Shown here one piece after another: positions 26,101 through 35,900 of a stretch of DNA of 64,000 bases. This stretch comes from Bugulina stolonifera (lineage: Eukaryota > Bryozoa > Gymnolaemata > Cheilostomatida > Bugulidae), in contig OW285189.1 of the NCBI GenBank assembly GCA_935421135.1, forward strand, positions 5,973,072-6,037,071, read 5' to 3'. Position numbers and translations under genes: made by a program. The stretch's first letter is position 1. Every line of letters starts with the position of its first letter. Below the pieces are notes generated by a model, which was not told where the DNA came from, did no database searches, and saw only the letters and a list, made by a program, of their open reading frames with translations.

Positions 26101-29100
26101 ACCTTCAGACTATACAAGGAAAGAGAGTAGTTCGACCTAGTAGGCGGTTCGCAAAGCAAATGACCTAGTAAAAGGAAGAGAAAGTCTCTGTATCAAGTAT
26201 AGATGTGTCTTTATTGAAAGCCAAGTGTAGACTGAGACAATGAACAGTAAAACAGTGCCCTTTATATAGTATAAGGACTTCCGGCCGACGTGACGTCGGG
26301 AAAAGACGACGTGTGGTCGTCCGGAAGTTGCGCAACAAGATGGCCGCCGGAAGCCCGACGGCCGACCCAAAATAGGTCGGGTTCTACAAAAGTTGCTTAT
26401 AATGGTCCAATTCATGTACAAAATGAATATCAATGGATTCTGAGAGGTCGGGCCTCTGTACATGGGTATAAAAGGCATTAAAAGACTTAGATATAATCAT
26501 ATAATCATATACAACAATATAAGAGTAAAGTACAAGCAGATATATACATGTATGCACACAATAACGAGTGTCAGATGTAAGATACGACTGGGCGTACCAT
26601 CACAATATCTCGCATCACAGGACTGCATTAATCTGCATTTCCTATGTGAGTAGACGTTAGATGGGAGTAAACATGTACAAATACTGGGATGGTACATGTA
26701 AATAGTAGTAGATGCAAGTTGTACAGGTACTTACATTGTAAAGATGTGAACACACTGGTGAATCTGACAATTCCATGTACAATCTAGATTATGATCAGAT
26801 TTGCAAGCTCAGGAACATATTGCTGAACTGAAAAACTATCTAGCTCATTAATAGTCATTTTGGTACACTTTTGCATGTGAACCATGGGTGCTGTTTTAGT
26901 TCTGGATTGCAGTGAACATTAGCATTCAATTTGCTTCTTAACAGAAATGTCACACCATCTCTCATCTGCACAGTGTGTTTAGTATTGACACTGTCGTAAA
27001 TAAGGATATTGGTTAAAACTTTTCTACCATGACTGTAGCAGTGCATTAGTTGGTAGGATAGCCAATATAGCTGTACATAATTTCTCAGCACTGTGACTGT
27101 AATTGTACTTATCTTGTAAGCATTCTCCCTGTAGATGCACATTATGTGGAATGATCCACACTCGGATGTGAGAAAGGCCGCGGCGCAGTCACTTGGTAAA
27201 TGTGGTTATGGCAGACTAGTCCACGATAAGATGAGGGAGATCTTGATTGATGGAACTCAGACTGAGCGAGCAGAAACTCTGTCTAAGATTGGATTTCTTG
27301 GTAAGTATGGAAGCAGCTTGTTACGTGTATATGGCTTGCACTCCATCACATACATAGTGAAATGCATTGAATCCAGCTTCACTAAATAGTAAACAAAATA
27401 CAGCATGAGTGGAAGTCGGTAAGTCTAACTTTGTACCACTTCTCAACATGGTGAATATGATTCTACCACAACATGCACATTTAGATCCAACTTCAATAAA
27501 AATTTTAAATAATTTTGCTGTTAGGTATTATGACGGCAAAACTGATGTTGCCGTTTATGAGGGCATTCCGTGACGAATATGTGGCAGTGAGGAAAGAGGC
27601 ATGTATAGCTGCAGGAAACCTCTGCATCCAAGATGATAATCTAATCTCAGAGTTACTCAGGCTAGCCAACAGAGATCCAATATGGCGGATAAAGGCTTTG
27701 GCTATACAAGGTTTGTAATGATGTTTATTATCAGTTTAAAATCACTTTAAATCACTTTAAAAAATCACCAAACACGGTCATTGTTGACGTCACTATATTA
27801 TATTATTAATGCATTTATAAATGGGTTGTACAGTAAATTTCTTCCAATAATTATTAATTTTACATGGTCTAGGTTTAGGATGTCTGAAATTCTCCATTGG
27901 TCAGAAATTTAATGAACAACGTTGACTCATTTTTGTGACTGTTATTCAACTTCCATATATTTATTGTAGCGTTAGGTAAGATTGGAGTTGCCCACCCTGA
28001 AGTACGAGAGGCACTGCTGTGGGCCCTCAGATTTGAGGAAGAAGAAGGGGTAAGAGCTGAGGCTTGTCACTCAATAATTCTGCTCAAGTTGAAGGACAAA
28101 GAAGTGCTGGATATTCTCCAGAACAGGATGTTGGTTGAAGAGAGTCCAGTAGTGCAAGAGTAAGTACTCGCAGCTCCTTAGCTTATAAATATATAGGTCA
28201 ATAGTAAGTACTCGCAGCTCCTCAGCTTATAAATATATAGGTCAAGAGTAAGTACGTTGACCTTCAGTAAACTAGAAGTTATTACTTATTTAGCGTAAAA
28301 ATTCTCTGAGAATAAAGCTTCCACTAAACATGTGTTATGCTATGGCATAGTACATTGTACATCGTACATGTACATGTACATCGTATATAATGAACTCAGT
28401 GCATTGTCATCAGGATATTGTCTCTTTTATCAGAGAGTTAGCTGTAGCCTTAGAACTAAATGGAGTGAGTGCAACAGAAGACATGGCTATGGTCGCACAG
28501 ATCAAGGCAGAAGTAAGAAAGTTGTCTAACCGCAATGACATCTACAACAGTATTTGTGTCCTGGAGAAAGAGGAGGAGCTGGATGAGAATACAAGGAGAA
28601 TGATTTACAAGCCTCCAACACCAGCCACTCCTAAACACCCCACAGACCTTAGTGTAAGTACTCAACATGTACACCCAAGTCTCGTGGGGGAAAGTAACTC
28701 CACATAAAGAGATCACATGACATATTCTAAGCTAAACTACGCCAGTAGCTACATGTAGCTATGAAAGAACAGTTTTATTTAGTTTTTCAGTGGATTTTAG
28801 TGCATTATAAATTGTTGCTTACTTACATTCTACCAAATCGTAGTTGTGAAATCTATCAACCAATAGGTGTTCTTATATACAACTAGAACAACCAATCAGC
28901 ATTTGTAATAACCAGAACATCCAATCAGAGTTGAAAAATATTTGTGCATAGTATACCCATATGTTTATAGGAGGATGAGGAGCCAATGAATGGAGAGCTC
29001 ATAATAGACAACCCTGATGCCCTGCCTTACCCTAGACCGGCCAGTCAATCTCTCAAAACCTACTCCACCTCAGTGGCAGGTAATAGTCTCAAATAAAATA

Positions 29101-31045
29101 TGGATGAGTGAATGGATGAATACTTGTGTTTAAAAAGACTATCCCGTTGTCTCTGAATATAATATATGGACTTACGGCGGTTGACTTTGTGGTACAAACA
29201 TATCCCAGTTAGTCTCCAGGGCCTATACTGTTTCCGTTTTCTACAAATCGGCATAAATTATTAAAAACGGAAACAGTGTTATTCTACATAGAAATAGGTA
29301 GTTTGTAATTTGATTTCCCACTTCATGCATTTTTAATCTAGAGCCAATACCAGAAGCAAACGAAGATGGTGGAGATGAGGAGGAAATGGCGATGACATCG
29401 CGACAGCCGTCTGCTAGAAGCAGATCAAATCATCCGTCTATTAAATCTAGACCGGCCAGTCAGGGTAGCTCTCTAAATACTGATATAATGGAAAATGAGC
29501 TGGAGGTCCTAAGTGCCAAACATCGTAGTGTTAGGGGTTCAGCAGCTGAGCCTTCCGATACCAGGTGGGTGCTAGAAATCAACTCTCAGTTTGTATCTCA
29601 GGTACTCATCATTTTATCACAGGATGTAGCAAAATACCAACTGGATGTAGTCTTAACCCAACAGCATTCATGAAGCTGGTTACCTGCGAACTGTTGAGCC
29701 GTATAAATAAGCCTGCACTTCTAATCTTCTATTAAACCAGTCTAACACAACCATGATATGTACCACCTAGTTATGTGGTCTTTTGTGACAATTTCTGCTA
29801 ATAACCTTAATAGGTTGCACATACGATCTGAGTATATTATAAATATACATGTCCATGTTATAGGCATTGATATTAGGCAATCATGCTTTAGTTTTGATCA
29901 TCCATATTTTTAGCCTGAGCCCCCGATCTGGAAAAGATAACAGAGGCTCAAGGCCATCTACAGGTGAGTCTTATTGTTATATCTGTTCACTAAATATCGA
30001 GTATGTACTTCAGTCAAGGTTTCATAGGAACTAAAAATGATTAGCTGGTGAAGGGCAATAATAGTTTTGTTCATATTACGCTGATGTCTTTGAGAAATGT
30101 TTTGCCTCGTGTGAACTTTTCTAAACTAAAGATACAGTTTGTTTATACTATGGTGGGTTTCAAAATATCTCTCCAAGATACTGTGGTATGTATGAACAGT
30201 ATTCATTCCCATTGTCCCTTATCAAATAATCATCTCGTTTTAAGATGTCATGTTCCATTGTGCAACTTCTAATATTTATTGTACATGTAGGTTATTCCAA
30301 GAGAAGGCAGAGTGAGTTGAGGGGGACCAGCGTAACTCCCACAATATTATCCGTAAGTCTTGATCAGACTGAGGCTATACATGCAGAAGAACCATCGGTA
30401 GTCGCTAGGCTCAAGTCCATGTCAGTGGGAGATGAGGCTAAGATGTCCATGTCACCCTCTTATGAGAACGTCATGGAGGTTAGTTCTTACAGTCATAAGT
30501 AAGGGGAGGGTATGCAACTCCACCCTAAAAACACATCTGATGCGTTACCACTCAAAGCTCTATACACCATGATGGCGGTTACTAAAACTTTCACAGAACC
30601 AGAAGCCTGATTAAGTTTATGGATTGAAATTGTCTATGTCTATGTCTATGTATACGTACAGTATGTCTACATGTCATATATCCATGTATTAATCATACCT
30701 ATGTATGCTACAAAATAGCCACGTGTGTATATAATCTATGTCTAATGCAATATATAAGTTCTACTACCGGATTATGTTTATTTGTAACTAAATATGTATT
30801 TGTAGAATATGGAAGGTGCTAGGGGAGTGTCAGCTGGCCAAGTGCCAATAAACAACTTTGGAAAGGATGAGTCATCAAATAAAATTAAACCAGATATGAC
30901 TTCCACCAAAGATGGTCCATACGATCCGGTTGACGTTACCAGGCTACAAAGCACTAACTTCCTGTTCGAGAGATACTCTTACATAGATATCAAGTCTCCT
31001 GAAGCTTTGTCTCCAGAAGTAGAGGAATCCCCTAGCAGCACTTAG
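5147..31045 (+). CDS. HEATR4: HEAT repeat-containing protein 4 (HEATR4)
   Basis: Protein of about 1,307 residues with a C-terminal-half HEAT solenoid; its molecular role is poorly known. Exons with consistent phase: 5147-5365, 5874-5992, 7330-7496, 7826-8070, 8436-8581, 9772-9911, 10353-10382, 16325-16471, 16878-17101, 17375-17542, 18381-18480, 18707-18865, 19226-19416, 19718-19876, (20334-20348 optional), 21300-21422, 27135-27300, 27525-27710, 27970-28159, 28434-28653, 28971-29079, 29342-29564, 29914-29963, 30291-30478, 30806-31045 (TAG). The HEAT part (about residues 570-960) holds family-like blocks such as WRAKWHLN, MLAEHLND, MWNDPHSDVRKAAAQSLG, MTAKLMLPF and ALGKIG. The N-terminal third is charged and low in complexity; the C-terminus is Ser/Pro-rich. 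The 17542 donor was chosen because the next exon needs phase 0. ATTAAA at 31159 is a possible poly(A) signal. Introns hold two foldback elements, a MITE and an LTR element; none breaks an exon. Confidence 0.85.
6084..7220. mobile_element. Foldback-type DNA element with tandem-repeat arms
   Basis: The two ends are inverted copies starting TGTAGCGACGACAAACG on the left and, read from the other strand, TGTAGTGACGACAAACA on the right. Each arm is an array of short repeats built on GACAAACGTCACAA with spacers such as CAATTTTTC or AAGTGCACC. The left array (6093-6450) is about twice as long as the right (7018-7215). Inside the arrays are further inverted blocks (about 6455-6600 against 6860-7010), around a small unique centre. 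The flanks 6077-6083 and 7221-7227 are both CTACATG, a possible 7-bp target duplication, but that string is common here. There is no transposase ORF. The element lies in the HEATR4 intron 5993-7329. Confidence 0.8.
9130..9392. other. Moderately GC-richer intronic stretch of unknown nature
   Basis: Less AT-rich than its surroundings, especially 9140-9230. An open frame (9139-9375, plus) has no recognised motif and no ATG at its start, and splicing of HEATR4 is complete without it. It may be a decayed repeat or gene fragment. Confidence 0.3.
9393..9699. mobile_element. hAT-like MITE, 307 bp
   Basis: The ends are perfect 12-bp inverted repeats: CATACTTGCCAA on the left and TTGGCAAGTATG on the right. 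The flanks GTGTTGTA (9385-9392) and GTGCTGTA (9700-9707) match at 7 of 8 positions, consistent with an aged 8-bp target duplication as made by hAT transposases. No coding capacity. It sits in the HEATR4 intron 8582-9771. Confidence 0.7.
10868..12768 (+). repeat. 50-bp tandem array, left arm (about 38 units)
   Basis: Unit of 50 bp starting GTTACATATTTATATTTATT, continuing with TACAACGCCAGTGGTTACAG and ending AAGTTACAAG. Variants alternate ATA/ATG after GTTAC and GTGG/GTAG. Near 11869 one unit gains three bases. From about 12300 a five-unit (250-bp) block with variants CAGTTACAAGATT and ACATCTTTTTATT is repeated, showing recent higher-order duplication. Because 50 is not a multiple of three and the unit lacks stops in every phase, long open frames run through it; I do not regard them as genes. 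Confidence 0.95.
14876..15826 (-). repeat. 50-bp tandem array, right arm (19 units, inverted)
   Basis: Nineteen copies of the reverse complement of the left-arm unit (starting CTTGTAACTTCTGTAACCAC). They are far more uniform than the left arm: nearly all differences are one A/G position, plus a single divergent copy near 15171-15190. The uniformity suggests recent amplification or conversion. Confidence 0.95.
17531..17870 (+). repeat. 33/34-bp minisatellite carrying 5' splice sites, at a HEATR4 exon end
   Basis: Repeats of GTGACTA(A/T)GGGTGTAAGTA or GTGACTATTGGGTGTAGTAAG followed by TAGTACTGCTACT. From about 17590 units of 34 and 33 bp alternate, so the working period is 67 bp. Every unit contains GTAAGTA, a near-perfect 5' splice site. 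The first copies overlap the end of HEATR4 exon 17375-17542, whose chosen donor (17543) lies in the first unit. The array therefore offers many competing donors. Confidence 0.85.
20334..20348 (+). other. HEATR4: Candidate 15-bp micro-exon of HEATR4
   Basis: Fifteen bases coding DEYGQ lie between a strong acceptor (TTATATTTCAG) and a good donor (CAG, then GTAACT), and both neighbouring exons are phase 0. Inclusion would add five residues between two HEAT repeats. As I recall it, human HEATR4 has no insertion here, so the exon may be alternative or spurious. Confidence 0.4.
20350..21299. other. HEATR4 intron segment, possible decayed LINE 3' end
   Basis: AT-rich intron. Around 20740-20790 the forward frames, allowing one stop, read a short stretch resembling the SSxYDFxxFKxxLK signature often found at the C-terminus of LINE reverse-transcriptase ORFs. 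The rest holds nothing I recognise. Confidence 0.2.
21477..22138 (-). repeat. 3' LTR (662 bp)
   Basis: Direct copy of the 5' LTR. Differences are GA/AG in GTCTCGATAGCC, G/A in AAAGCGAATG, and one missing C in TATACAAAATAT. The poly(A) signal AATAAA reads on the minus strand at 21745-21750 and the TATA box at 21796-21801. Confidence 0.92.
22139..22151 (-). other. Polypurine tract next to the 3' LTR
   Basis: On the minus strand the 13 bases between the gag stop codon and the LTR read TGTGAGGGGGCTA. The run GAGGGGG is the likely primer for plus-strand synthesis. Confidence 0.7.
22152..25607 (-). CDS. Gag-like protein of the LTR retrotransposon (1,151 aa)
   Basis: Single uninterrupted ORF with a true ATG at 25607. 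Residues about 20-190 look like a Ty3/gypsy-type capsid: an FIEDFTAMAERCNWND block, then EEIFSRLREQYGLSARE and RDYAALIRRLMATAFEG. Residues about 205-375 carry imperfect repeats with the core PVPVDEPIPT. A long polar, Ser/Pro-rich region follows. At about residues 800-855 there are two C2H2-like fingers (KCAKCGF ... HIWQHF, then CRCG ... HHFSRR). No CCHC zinc knuckle, protease DTG or DSG motif, or polymerase motif was seen. The C-terminal hundred residues look helical. Expected role: forming particles around element RNA. The absence of frameshifts over 3.4 kb suggests recent selection or very recent copying. Confidence 0.8.
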   Translation of the reverse strand: MERIRNLLQQVMYQAEQDLKTLSYNGQEDVEIFIEDFTAMAERCNWNDRARLIRLRAALHGPAQECGRPRSVEEIFSRLREQYGLSAREARWKLSTLEQPAHTSLRDYAALIRRLMATAFEGAPPASLEEWTVEKFCLTVHNHGLRWYYTWLQPDDMEEALETGAAFLRNKDGKTSPPKQQEELPADLLRKALHTLLQKCQEADDGPTVTPEPVPVDDPIPTVADTDNNLGEGGLNHNGCPQRPTDTSRPVPVDEPIPTGAQQREGGPHHNGRPQRPTDTSEPVPVDEPIPTEAKPKKSGPNHHGRPQRPTDTSEPVLVEEPIPTKPKDRSSRSKRKIPRTTSPSHSRPTVSPTPVTVDEPIPTRPNPGKKRLHSKPDTTEVTTDHPPRLKGRLTSPAQSDQTSQGKPDLSSTQKDQQDLATSRPDTNQQLIPSKIQYTPADDLSCVELPDTTVQIRGLRIDTEQTVLDQTEELPLNLSKNVQVSIARHDPEDAKYRVADLHDIIPTTEIQSILPAVQIQRAKSTLTEFSIAEQVQPKIQIAELSKSHKADKKQSKATIAVFPRLFDESNKENVPEALPTIEPIAHPSASINTTAHRRVVLSRPALHQSACIPTCGNLCTLRVTSEANDSTRIFSHSRVDETATPSSMDHSNQPVFTAEGKQISVLPVGNKSELEEQPTPVELSGMNSPSLPTRHRPVGTEEDSPAHFHRREHELEGKGFTSNELCIVDASPVRKTLTPDGTPPPTPPPVTSTLKQATIKLHKLTDKLPIESSQHSGATKPWISTFTQQARDDLARRSQPNLKCAKCGFSGTLKRLNIHIWQHFARFYCRCGRSSVSRDALGHHFSRRSSICGKRLFLTDGPSYAALMEWWGVKDPPPFLPCRPTMDGQSGTNKPVYLPSTSSARKRPPKRRHSPSPSPERTPDSAPSDATSSSSSSPTTPAGPSPWRPSISTSAVSVTSPGRRGRLPSWKTRPAPRKSMPAAQPGTLYEGSPPKVSCAASCTAFPVLLIEPLQSRPTLEVSPHCSPHTPTRDLLRAAPDSPAVQFPPPASPVLTQPNATRPASPDPSLMQQLAELKPRIHYLASRQQVGDTLRQHLEPLYAREIALRGLANQHLNHPQQLQLIQADLDIVSRESTLYRTLLNLTLETPMT
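25921..25940 (-). other. Primer binding site for tRNA-Leu
   Basis: The minus strand reads TGGTGGCAGCGGTGGGATTC, one base after the 5' LTR. The plus strand is therefore identical to the 3' end of a common animal tRNA-Leu (GAATCCCACCGCTGCCA plus CCA), 20 of 20 bases as I recall that tRNA. Confidence 0.85.
25942..26604 (-). repeat. 5' LTR (663 bp)
   Basis: Read on the minus strand it begins TGTGATGG and ends CCATTACA, so it has TG...CA ends. On that strand a TATA box, CTATATAAAGG (TATAAA at 26261-26266), lies about 50 bp upstream of AATAAA (26210-26215), the expected promoter and poly(A) layout. It also contains AAGATGGCCGCC, a YY1-like site, on the plus strand. Confidence 0.92.
26609..27134. 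other. HEATR4 intron right of the LTR element
   Basis: AT-rich remainder of the intron 21423-27134, ending in the acceptor CCTGTAG. No feature seen. Confidence 0.5.
28151..28255 (+). repeat. Tandem duplication of a HEATR4 5' splice site
   Basis: The segment starting at the donor of exon 27970-28159 (AGAGTAAGTACTCGCAGCTC, then TTATAAATATATAGGTCAA) is repeated about every 47 bp. This gives three successive AGTAAGTAC donors. Only the first keeps the frame open, because GAG TAA follows directly if it is skipped. Confidence 0.8.
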
Positions 31046-31462
31046 CTAGAGCCAGCGTACACAGGTGCTGCCTCCTCAACAATCTAGTATCCATGAGTAA
31101 ATCGTCTCATGGGGGATCATAATGTACAATATGTTGCTGTTTCTAATCGTATCATCATATTAAAATATTTATGCCAATGACTAATGATGTATTAATTTAG
31201 TATCTATGTTTCGTAGAACATCTGCCCTATAACTTATAAATAACATACAATGCTTTATAATTTAATTTATGACTGAAAGAGTAATTATTGTTTATTAATT
31301 TGTTGGTTTTATTTTTGTATAATAATAATAAGAGTTTGTTTTGAATATTATAACATAAACTCCAGCTACTAAAGCTACCCTCTCCTCTCTCTATCTGATA
31401 AGAACAATGGGTAGACAACTCAAAATACAACAATTTGAGGTATGGAGCATTTGCTATGGTCT

Positions 31463-31510
31463 GAGGTTGTCCTCTCTCGCTACTGAAGATATTCAAGAGA
31501 GGACAACTTC
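31463..31510. repeat. GTTGTCCTCTC hairpin
   Basis: Inverted repeat GAGGTTGTCCTCTCTC ... AAGAGAGGACAACTTC with a loop of about 16 bases, in the HEATR4 3' flank. The same arms recur at 47545-47591 and, in shorter form, elsewhere. Confidence 0.6.
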
Positions 31511-31573
31511 ACATCGGAACCAAAGAGTACTCATGCTATAATGGTATTTTACTCTCACCATTATGTTTGTATG

Positions 31574-31897
31574 CAGTGGTCAAAGTCTAAGAAAAGAGGT
31601 GGGGGGTCTCTAGGGTAGCAGACATAATCACTTGAGGGCGCGAAGCACCCGAACGGCGGGGAGGGGCGTTGGAGCGCCCTCCCGGAAATTAGAAACTTTA
31701 TCAAAATTAGACACCGAAATGATGCAAAATCCAAAAACTTCAGGTTAAAAATGGTCCAAGATCTTAAGGTAAATTATGGTCCAATTAGTATTATTATTAC
31801 AATAGTAATCTGTAGGGGGTCTATCAGTCTGAGAGACCCCCTGAAATTTATGGTGGGGGGACTGCGTCCCCCCACGACCCCCCAACTTTGAACACTG
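31574..31897. mobile_element. hAT-like MITE, 324 bp
   Basis: Ends CAGTGGTCAAAGT and, on the other strand, CAGTGTTCAAAGT (12 of 13 matching). They are flanked by a perfect 8-bp duplication TTTGTATG (31566-31573 and 31898-31905). Inside are unusually GC-rich blocks (31630-31685, 31850-31885) in an AT-rich setting. The C-A-G ends and 8-bp duplication fit the hAT superfamily. No ORF. Confidence 0.8.
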
Positions 31898-31905
31898 TTT
31901 GTATG

Positions 31906-32996
31906 TGATAATGATACGATTGTACTTATGCATGTTGAAACGTGAGCTGTTTAGCTAATTTATGTGTCAACTGTTTTTAAAATCACCACGCTAATCAAGT
32001 CATAAGTAACTTTATTTATGCAGTATTCTCACTTACATGTACAATACAAACACTATATTATACCATCTATTCTATTCTAGACAACTTTGATAATAGCTCA
32101 AAGTCAACATCTTGCAGCCCACCATGACACCTTTCACATGTATATTAGCTAAATAACTCACCACCTTGATGCTAATGTTGACAAGTCAAGTCAAGGTCCT
32201 TCAACTGTGACACTTTCAATGTTATATAACATTCCATTGCATAAGGAGATGTCACACCAAGTAAATCTCTTTCAATGACAGAATAATGTCATGTATATTT
32301 AGTACATAGCTATGTTGGTGTTGGCCTTGGTCCCTTTATATTATGTAATATAATTATTACTTAGTAATTCATCAGCTGAGTTAACTAACATGTGCAGCAA
32401 TATAGCCAAGGAGTTTATAACAGATAAAATATAAATACAACAAATCATTGCTTCCCCTTGCACCTTCTGCTGGCATCAAGAAACAATTTTTGCATGTATA
32501 TGCAGCAGAGTACAGGTGCCTGAATGACACCTGCACCTACCATATAGAATATACACGTGTATAATAATTGCAACTATTGTTTCTTGTGATGGGTAGGGTA
32601 GGGTGAATCAACTTCTACCAGGGGAGATAATGCTCCAATCTGGCACATGATAAGAATTAATTATAGCCATTAGAAGCCCATGTCTGTAATGTTTGACATT
32701 TACAACTAACTGACAGCATGTCTTTAATTATCACCTCTTTAATTCATGATAAGCCACGCCCCTTTAATTCATACAAGGCCACACCCCTTTAATTATCATA
32801 CACTTTACATAAAGCAGTGCTGTACTACATGCTACACTACATACTACATGATAGTATACATTATTCGTTTGTAGCAGTGTTTCATTCACAGATAGCATGT
32901 GAATAATATACTAGACTATACTGTACGATGGAGAGATGTTGGTAGTCAGCAGTCACACCACAGAGTCAGCATAGGCAGGTCAGCACACATGTGGAT
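31906..32996. other. HEATR4-TRABD2 intergenic remainder
   Basis: AT-rich intergenic DNA between the HEATR4 3' flank and the TRABD2 start. It contains a short local duplication near 32735-32805 (CTTTAATTCAT with CCACGCCCC or CCACACCCC). The TRABD2 promoter should be near 32850-32990; no clear TATA box was found. Confidence 0.5.
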
Positions 32997-35900
32997 ATGA
33001 TTTATCTCTACACTCAACCATGGATCGTATACGCTACTATACTGGTGTTCATAGACCTTGTCCTGTCAGATACAGGTGCTCTACAGTGCCCTCCTAACTC
33101 TCCAGTAAGTTAAGTTGGTGCCAATTTTAATTTGAATAATATAGTTGACTTTAGGTTTGTAAGACGCCCTACATTATTGAACATTATACAGTATACATAG
33201 GCCTACATGTAGGACTGTAGGTAATGAAATTTTATATGTTATCACTTGATAATAGTATTTTGTAGAAGTTTGTAACATGTAGTAACATCACCCTAGTCTC
33301 ACACTGCATGTACATGTAAATTGTAGAGTTGATCCAGTAACGTTACACACTTACTTATTTACAATGCAACCAATGTACATATCTAGGCCCACATACATCT
33401 GTACAGCATGTAGTATTAATTATATAATTATATAATGCTACTATACTACGGTGTTGATTCATTTCTAATATTGTCAGTTTATGATATATAAGAACTAACT
33501 TGACTGCCACTCAAGTCTGTTTATTATGATTAGATAAATTATATAATTGCACACATACAGTACTTGTAACATACATGTAGAAAGCAGTTTTAAATATTTT
33601 CATGCAGCTCTATATTATGATATAGAAAATACTAGTATTTGATTATTAACTGCTATAAAGTAATGTGTAGGCCATGTACATGTGTAGTTAATATACTGTA
33701 GGTGAAAAATATCATATTTTTCTGGAAATCAGCTGCTATAAACAAGGAATGTGTTTATGGCAGCAATTGAAATGGTGGATATTCTTAGAGATCGATTAGA
33801 TTGTAGTTATATGTATATATATATATTATACCTTTACAACCTAATAGTGTTGTTACACATGCCTTTAGCATACCAACCGTATAATATATTACTTGTGTGT
33901 GCAGTAACATGAATGTACATACAGTATTATATTTGGTGTAATTAATAATTATAGGGCTTATCAGAGGAAATATGTAATATAAAAATAGATATATAGATAA
34001 CTATAATACTACTCATTGGTCATGCTGCCTGCTGCAGCTGCTATGGGCCTACACTGGCTGAAGGGTAGACTGAGGTACTCACACTCTGAAGAGTTGTAGT
34101 GAGCCCCTTACCATTATCTTCCAGGAATGCTAGAACCAATGCCATACTTATGAATGGAAGTTATTATCAAAATACTGTAACAGATAATTAATACTATATA
34201 ATGTACTATTATTATAATAAGCTCATGGGATAAATATTCATTATGGAAAGGTGAAATGATAAAATATTGGTCATTGGAATAACCTTTTCAAATATGACAG
34301 TGAAGTCAAATGACTGAGTAAAAATAATTCTAAGCATTAATTATTTATTCAAGCCTGAAAAAGTTTGTGCAATTCGAAAAATTCTACCGATTTGGGTGCA
34401 TTGATGTGAGTAAAACATCCGTCCAAAAATCATTTCAATGTTTTCTTACCTCTGCTTTTCACCATCATTATGAATGAAAACGAAGCATGGATGCAGATAG
34501 CTCTAATAGTGCCAGACTAAACAAACATGGCCGCCAGCTATGGGTTTTAAATCTAATTATTTCTATTGAACATACTTTGTAAGAAAATGATGATTTTAGT
34601 TTTACTGGAATTGTTTGTTCTAATTTTACTTTCAAATTGTTGATGTTTTAGTTCATTCAGGGCTCGGTCAGCCATCGTTAATTGGCTTTTGTTAACTAGC
34701 AGACTTGCACACAATGTACATATTATACAGGTATACACATAGTACAATGGAATACACTAAAGTGTGCATTCACATTCTGATGTTTTCACTTTGTCTTTAA
34801 AAAATTATTGTTTTATCTCAAACAGAGAGACCATATTCTACAAAGTTGTGCCTACTGTAGGGTCCAACAAAAATAAACATCCTATGGGGGCTTGAAATAC
34901 AGCGAATAATTTGTGAACGATTTGGCAACAATATTTCTAATGTGGTAAATGGTATTAAAAATAGAATCAGTTTTGAATAAATTTGCATATACATTTGTAA
35001 TTAGAAATTTAACATTGAATAACTAGTACCAAGGAATGGCCCAACTGTAACTTACTATAAGAAAAATCATAAAGACAAGTGATTTCCCCAGGGAATACTT
35101 GCTGTGCATTCATGTTGACATGTTGGCATTAAAATTAAATGTATTATATTATTTAGTAATACAATGTACGTATTGAATAGTATTGACCGATATTGATATA
35201 GCCTACAATATAATAGACCTTCCAGTTGCAACTCTGTGATAGTAGGGCTGTAGCTTAGCCCAATAGGGTGGACATGGGCAATGTGATTAAACGCTAGAAT
35301 CAAAGATATTTTATGGTGACCGAAGGTGTAGTTGAAATTTGAGAAGGAAAATGGCCGATAGAACACAACCATATACTGTAAACCATGAACAGACCTGTTG
35401 GTTCCGGCTAGGCGCAATGTACACTAAGCTAATATCACTCTGTCATCACATTACACTCCACCAAACAGCCTCATAATATAATGTTTATTACACTCTTTCT
35501 CTGTAATTCCAGCAATCTGAGCTGAACTCTTTCTTGTGGACGCTGAAAAGAGATCCGCCATCGTACTTCTTTGGTACGATCCACGTACCATACACTAGAG
35601 TCTGGGATTACGTTCCTCAAAGCACAAAAAATGCCTTCAGATACTCTGACAAAATTTACTTTGAACTAGATTTGACTGACGGAGCTACTGCTGCAGCATT
35701 GGCAAACTGCCAATTGCTGCCAGACGGAACCACTCTGAGTGACGTTCTGTCTAGAAGATTGTACCGCAGGTTGACTCGCCATATGGAATATATAAAGAGG
35801 CAAATCACAGAGTGGACAGGCAAGGAGCAAAAGAATCGAGGAATTAAAAATGACTACTATTCAGACTATCAATACAGGTAAAATTATGACCTATTTCTCA

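Larger units (their letters stand above)
21473..26608 (-). mobile_element. Non-autonomous LTR retrotransposon with gag only, antisense in a HEATR4 intron
   Basis: A complete element of about 5.1 kb: 4-bp target duplication ATAT (21473-21476, 26605-26608), two long terminal repeats, a tRNA primer site, one 1,151-residue gag-like ORF and a polypurine tract. It reads on the minus strand. The two LTRs differ by three substitutions and one inserted base, so insertion was recent. The ORF fills the internal region and stops 13 bp before the 3' LTR, so there is no room for protease, reverse transcriptase, RNase H or integrase. Movement would need those from a partner element. It is much GC-richer than the host introns. 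This architecture resembles the TR-GAG elements described in plants. Confidence 0.9.
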
